From positions 1-24,346 of the forward strand of contig JAHILQ010000208.1 in the NCBI GenBank assembly GCA_018896985.1: a stretch of 24,346 nt of DNA. The letters run 5' to 3'. The translations under genes and the position numbers were made by a program. The notes beneath the pieces are model-generated. The model was not told the origin of the DNA. It was given only the letters and a program-made list of their open reading frames with translations, and ran no database searches. How positions within the stretch are numbered: the first letter of the stretch is position 1; each line of letters begins with the position of its first letter. Below are positions 22,301-24,346 of this stretch, piece after piece. This DNA comes from Nitrospinota bacterium (GTDB lineage: Bacteria > Nitrospirota > Thermodesulfovibrionia > Thermodesulfovibrionales > UBA1546).

Positions 22301-23480
22301 CACGGATATTTTTTAAATGGGCGCGATTAGATTTAACCTGCCATTCATCAGTGGCACCTTGTATCTCAGGATACTGGAATCCAAGTGAAATAATTTTCTG
22401 TATATACCATTCAACAAGATTACTATCGCCCAGATTAAATATCTCATTACCGATGCTCTGGATACAATATAGAGCTGTTTCAGGATAACTGATCAGACTT
22501 TTTTTCAAAACACCAAAAGTCCCGGAAAGCATGACCTTTATTTGTTCAGGTTCCTCCATCTTAATAGCGGTCGAGAGCGCACGATTAATCTCTCTGAGGG
22601 TGCCTTCATGAATGCTGGAAAGGCCTTTAGTTTCCATAATTTTAAGGAGATATGCCACCTTTAAGTTGAGGTCCTTATGCACATCGCCAGTCTGGAATAA
22701 CAGACCGGAAAGATCCTCGTAGAACCCAACCATTTGCAAATAACCGGGTAGTTTTAATATCTCTTCTAAAAGCAAGTATTGATCAGTAATTTTTTTAAGA
22801 CTGCTCAAATGAAGAACTAATCCCTTCAAGTTAGCATGTGATATAGGATAAATTGATTCTTCTAACTCTTTGTATTTTTCTTCATTTAAGGCAAAATCTG
22901 TTTTGTGTTTTAACCATGTCACAGGGTCTTCTTCCTCCAGCCAATATTCGTAGGTTGTTGAAAGAGCCTTAAAAAGCAAGTCGTTGATATCCTTGACATC
23001 AAACCGGGTAGGCATTTTTGTAAGCACGATCTGACCCAGTTTTTTCAACTGATGGGGATTAGTAATAAGGAAAAAGAATTGTTTTTCCTGTAGCTGATTA
23101 AGCCTGGCAATACAGTCCTGAAATATAGATTCATACTTATAAAGGTTTTGATTACCGTCTATCAGGATTTTTTCAAGGTAAAACACAAGGCTGTCAATGG
23201 CTGCCTGCTGTATATTTATATCAGGAGAGTTTATAGCATCTAAAAAAATATCTGCAATAATCTTAATTACCTCTATCCCCTTTTCATGATGATCGTGTAA
23301 ATAAAAATTTTTTAGTGCATAGGCACGTATTTCATTTACAATAAAACCCCAATTTTTAGGATGACGATTTAACTCTCGCAATAAGGGCTCGGTGGCGCTC
23401 AGGATGCCAGGGTAGTCTTTAACTACTTCTCGTAATATCTCGTATTTTGATTGAGTTGCTATTTCGTTAACTGGAGTCAA
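19326..23480 (-). CDS. 1384-aa PPDK-like ATP-grasp/phosphohistidine protein with large unknown N-terminal region
   Basis: The start is TTG 23480, nine bases after AAAGAGG. Residues 1 to about 870 are helical, Leu/Lys/Glu-rich and unlike any domain I recognise. From about 890 to 1235 is a pyruvate phosphate dikinase-type ATP-grasp domain: GNKGYNLVRMSSLGIPVPPGF, SVRSGGAISMPGMMNSFSNVG, GTGVLFTRNPQESG, GAQGEDIVSG, EIEFTFEGK and LYILQAR. From about 1265 comes the swivelling domain with phospho-accepting His1320 in GGSTSHAAIIANRLGKTCVV. It ends there: the PEP/pyruvate TIM barrel is absent. ATP could phosphorylate His1320, but the final acceptor must be another domain or protein. The GAPDH-like gene follows. 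Confidence 0.87.
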   Translation of the reverse strand: MTPVNEIATQSKYEILREVVKDYPGILSATEPLLRELNRHPKNWGFIVNEIRAYALKNFYLHDHHEKGIEVIKIIADIFLDAINSPDINIQQAAIDSLVFYLEKILIDGNQNLYKYESIFQDCIARLNQLQEKQFFFLITNPHQLKKLGQIVLTKMPTRFDVKDINDLLFKALSTTYEYWLEEEDPVTWLKHKTDFALNEEKYKELEESIYPISHANLKGLVLHLSSLKKITDQYLLLEEILKLPGYLQMVGFYEDLSGLLFQTGDVHKDLNLKVAYLLKIMETKGLSSIHEGTLREINRALSTAIKMEEPEQIKVMLSGTFGVLKKSLISYPETALYCIQSIGNEIFNLGDSNLVEWYIQKIISLGFQYPEIQGATDEWQVKSNRAHLKNIRVWLELIENSPKWSKSLISALIINLSLGGIHISDTDLFQKDITKLLNSDIKPVYHLVKQLSKLFPVYFSEIGSEGALRDVSTEIDDSTGRADLLIHFLRKQSHVESSARVVDFIEEIINFWRTKDKTHLKRFLPEDIYQQVKSSGPYFDEISTIFNSIFSVKEIHNLSDLLRLTDEDISTLIKDIPNLSERDNRRVFLAIKFYQLLNKKYRLNTQDIKEQLRRAQSLGLPNTESLINNLEEGNVYQRLEGILSYLQLLKDIILSPERYEAVEDIFRKRHIAAGIPSMYGRYQERKFDAMALTFRLENLANILFEELINSFNLKFITRATLFQIKKIANLFFRALQLDGISSNRLENTLELLSIALEVRRFSFSQYIDIFRGFSEAVQDILNTYYSGIHKNNLKNIILQAGTENILPKYFEKHREQSEVEFINTTSERFLREIVASSFGLQQLDNFISNILKTLFEQAEGLDVQNLDLLMSYDPKKALSGIHTPNKTTDDRIHLGNKGYNLVRMSSLGIPVPPGFIITTEVFRCKQAISRFCYVREHLQKRINEQIKGLEILTGKGFGDPENPLLVSVRSGGAISMPGMMNSFSNVGINEAIIAGLVKQTGKPWCVWDCYRRFLQCWGMFFGMERNKFDDIINSFKKRDKVPRKIQFTPEQMRDVAFAYRDAVKDNGIEITDDPKIQIDIAIAQVFQSWFSKKAHAYREILGISENWGTAVIVQVMVYGNLDANSGTGVLFTRNPQESGDKVMLWGDFTLGAQGEDIVSGLVKTLPISNEQRHIEERTSDISLEDSFPEIYSALLKIIKDLIYKERWGAQEIEFTFEGKDSANLYILQARDMAIRKRESFTAFVPSNELSSNYLSSGIGVGGGVLSGRIVFDLDEIREFREKDPDIPLILIRSDTVPDDIRHILAADGLLTARGGSTSHAAIIANRLGKTCVVSCNNLSVREHEKRCKLNNRILKAGDFLSIDGRNGLVYSGRHQVQEIKLLV

Positions 23481-23481
23481 T

Positions 23482-23510
23482 TTTAAATACCTCTTTGTTC
23501 ATTATATAAT
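23482..23510 (-). promoter_or_regulatory. Ribosome site and palindromic -10 region of the PPDK-like gene
   Basis: The minus strand reads TATAAT (23506-23501), then AAAGAGG (23499-23493 or so) and nine bases to TTG. ATTATATAAT at 23501-23510 is a perfect palindrome, so it also offers a -10 box for queE on the plus strand. No good -35 box is visible in either direction. The rest of the 165-base gap to queE shows nothing else. Confidence 0.35.
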
Positions 23511-23645
23511 AGAAAGCATGGAATTTTACATTATCCAGGTTTTTTGGGGAAATAGATACAGGAAAGGCTGTCTCAGAATTGGCTTTATTAAATTTTGTTG
23601 TTCTATCTATATTTTGTGGCTTTTTTAGGGGAGGGGTATTTCCAA

Positions 23646-24035
23646 GTGAAGGTCTGTGAGATATTTACGAGCATACAGGGAGAGTCAAGTTACTCAGGTA
23701 TACCGTGCACATTTATAAGGATGACAGGCTGTAATCTCAGGTGTTCTTATTGTGATACAAAGTATGCATATAATGAAGGCAGAGAGCTCTCAGAGGAGGA
23801 TATTATAGGAGAGGTCAAACGTTATGGTATAAGCCTTGTTGAGATTACAGGCGGGGAACCGTTACTTCAGGAAGAGGTTTTTCATCTGATCAAAAAACTG
23901 CTTGATGAGGATTACAAAGTATTAATAGAGACAAACGGTTCGATGAATATAAAAGATGTTGATAAAAGGGCAGTCGTGATACTTGATATAGAGTCTAGAA
24001 ATGAGAGTCTAGAAATGAGGGACACTTCCCATTAG
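23646..24035 (+). pseudogene. queE: 7-carboxy-7-deazaguanine synthase QueE, 3'-truncated
   Basis: QueE makes the 7-deazaguanine core of queuosine from carboxy-tetrahydropterin. I chose GTG 23646, ten bases after GGGGAGGGG. The N-terminus is intact: FTSIQGESSYSGIPCTFIRM, the radical-SAM motif CNLRCSYC with the short CxxxCxxC spacing, EITGGEPLLQ and LIETNGS. Homology stops at VVILDI (about residue 114), where the family continues with a Lys-Cys-Pro stretch and about 90 further residues. Instead the frame runs into a repeat junction (ESRNESLEMRDTSH) and stops after 129 aa. The rest is not found downstream. The protein is probably inactive; a contig misjoin is the alternative. Confidence 0.85.
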
Positions 24036-24056
24036 AAATGAGGGACACTTCCCATT
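23991..24056. repeat. 14-bp and 23-bp tandem duplications at the queE breakpoint
   Basis: GAGTCTAGAAATGA occurs twice in a row at 23991-24018 (the second copy is 24005-24018). A 23-base unit starting AGAAATGAGGGACACTTCCC is then perfectly duplicated at 24011-24033 and 24034-24056. GAGGGACACTTCCC-like words are often seen at ends of insertion sequences and REP-type elements. The array starts precisely where QueE homology ends. Confidence 0.9.
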
Positions 24057-24065
24057 AAAAGAACT

Positions 24066-24295
24066 TTGCCCGCAACGGCAGATAACAGCGGGGAGGACTT
24101 AAGGTAACCTTTATGGGCTTCATAAATGGTGAAATTAAAGACCATCCGCGGCGTAAATGTAAATGGAATAAACAGGATGCTCGGTTTCAGAGAACAAGTC
24201 AAAATAATTCAGACAGAAGCAGAACCGATTAAGAAAAGAATATTAGATAAAAACGAGAAAAAGGAATTGCCCGCAACAGGCAGATAACAGAGCGC
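24066..24295 (+). repeat. Direct repeat pair around a small ORF
   Basis: TTGCCCGCAAC followed by GGCAGATAACAG occurs at 24066-24088 and again, with one inserted A, at 24268-24291. In both copies GGCAGATAA gives an in-frame Gly-Arg-stop. The first copy is cut off upstream by the 23-bp repeats, the second ends the 53-aa ORF. Confidence 0.85.
24126..24287 (+). CDS. Small basic ORF, cassette-like, unrecognised
   Basis: This 53-codon ORF encodes MVKLKTIRGVNVNGINRM, FREQVKIIQTEAEPIKKRI and a Lys-rich end. It has no ribosome site, whereas an overlapping 39-codon ORF from ATG 24113 has AAGG eight bases upstream but a less protein-like composition. The stop codon overlaps the ATAAC of the attC-like site, as for the antitoxin gene. 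Neither ORF resembles a family I know. Confidence 0.3.
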   Translation: MVKLKTIRGVNVNGINRMLGFREQVKIIQTEAEPIKKRILDKNEKKELPATGR

Positions 24296-24346
24296 TTGAG
24301 GTTGACACCCAAAGGCTTCGCACTTCTTTTGCGGCGGGAACGTTAG
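24283..24346 (+). other. Second attC-like site, cut by window end
   Basis: It begins GATAACAGAGCG and ends GAACGTTAG at the last base. Its 3' part CTTCTTTTGC-N5-GAACGTTA matches the site behind the toxin-antitoxin pair at all 18 fixed positions. Pairing between its arms is weaker than in the first site. GGCTTCGC (24314-24321) also appears at 17242-17249. Confidence 0.45.

Noticed and set aside
1..24346. tRNA or rRNA genes
   Set aside because: No cloverleaf with a T-arm GTTCRA motif and matching acceptor stem, and no rRNA core motifs, were seen on either strand.

Overview
This 24.3-kb window looks like the chromosome of an uncultured, moderately AT-rich, Gram-negative-type bacterium. The envelope logic is diderm: lipoprotein signal peptides and an MCE (Mla-type) lipid-transport operon. 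An intragenic palindrome encoding NPPIPPLEKGGEGGF and the heptanucleotide tandem repeats recall Nitrospirota or related deep-branching lineages, but that assignment is inference. No rRNA, tRNA or CRISPR array was seen.

Layout on the left (1-9.6 kb, all + strand). The 3' end of a caspase-like protein is followed by a DUF4384 secreted protein whose signal peptide is out of frame by one base, a 70-aa protein overlapping a nucleotidyltransferase, and a complete WD40-caspase lipoprotein. This runs by overlapping codons into an MCE operon: permease, a strikingly degenerate ATPase, MlaD-like protein and TPR lipoprotein. Then comes the housekeeping cluster trmD-rplS-rnhB and a DtxR/MntR-type regulator.

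Middle (9.6-16.9 kb). A 180-bp element with 12-bp inverted ends and a structured hairpin precedes miaB. The decayed remains of a second methylthiotransferase (mtaB-like) follow, ending at a good terminator. On the minus strand, nadE, a small membrane protein and a DUF362 ferredoxin protein form an operon; nadE carries a palindromic repeat translated in its inter-domain linker. On the plus strand, a TauE/SafE permease, a 4Fe-4S ferredoxin and an FMN-binding iron-sulfur flavoprotein-like reductase follow.

Right (16.9-24.3 kb, accessory in character). A DUF4258/YgiT-zinc-finger toxin-antitoxin pair is bounded by attC-like sites. A minus-strand pair follows: a 1384-aa PPDK-like protein lacking the PEP/pyruvate barrel and carrying about 890 unexplained N-terminal residues, and a long variant GAPDH. 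Then come queE, truncated at a repeat junction, tandem 23-bp repeats, a small cassette-like ORF, and a second site sharing its 3' end with the one behind the toxin-antitoxin pair.

The best candidates for undescribed biology are the PPDK-like/GAPDH pair, the MCE operon with an apparently dead ATPase, and the cassette-like recombination sites.
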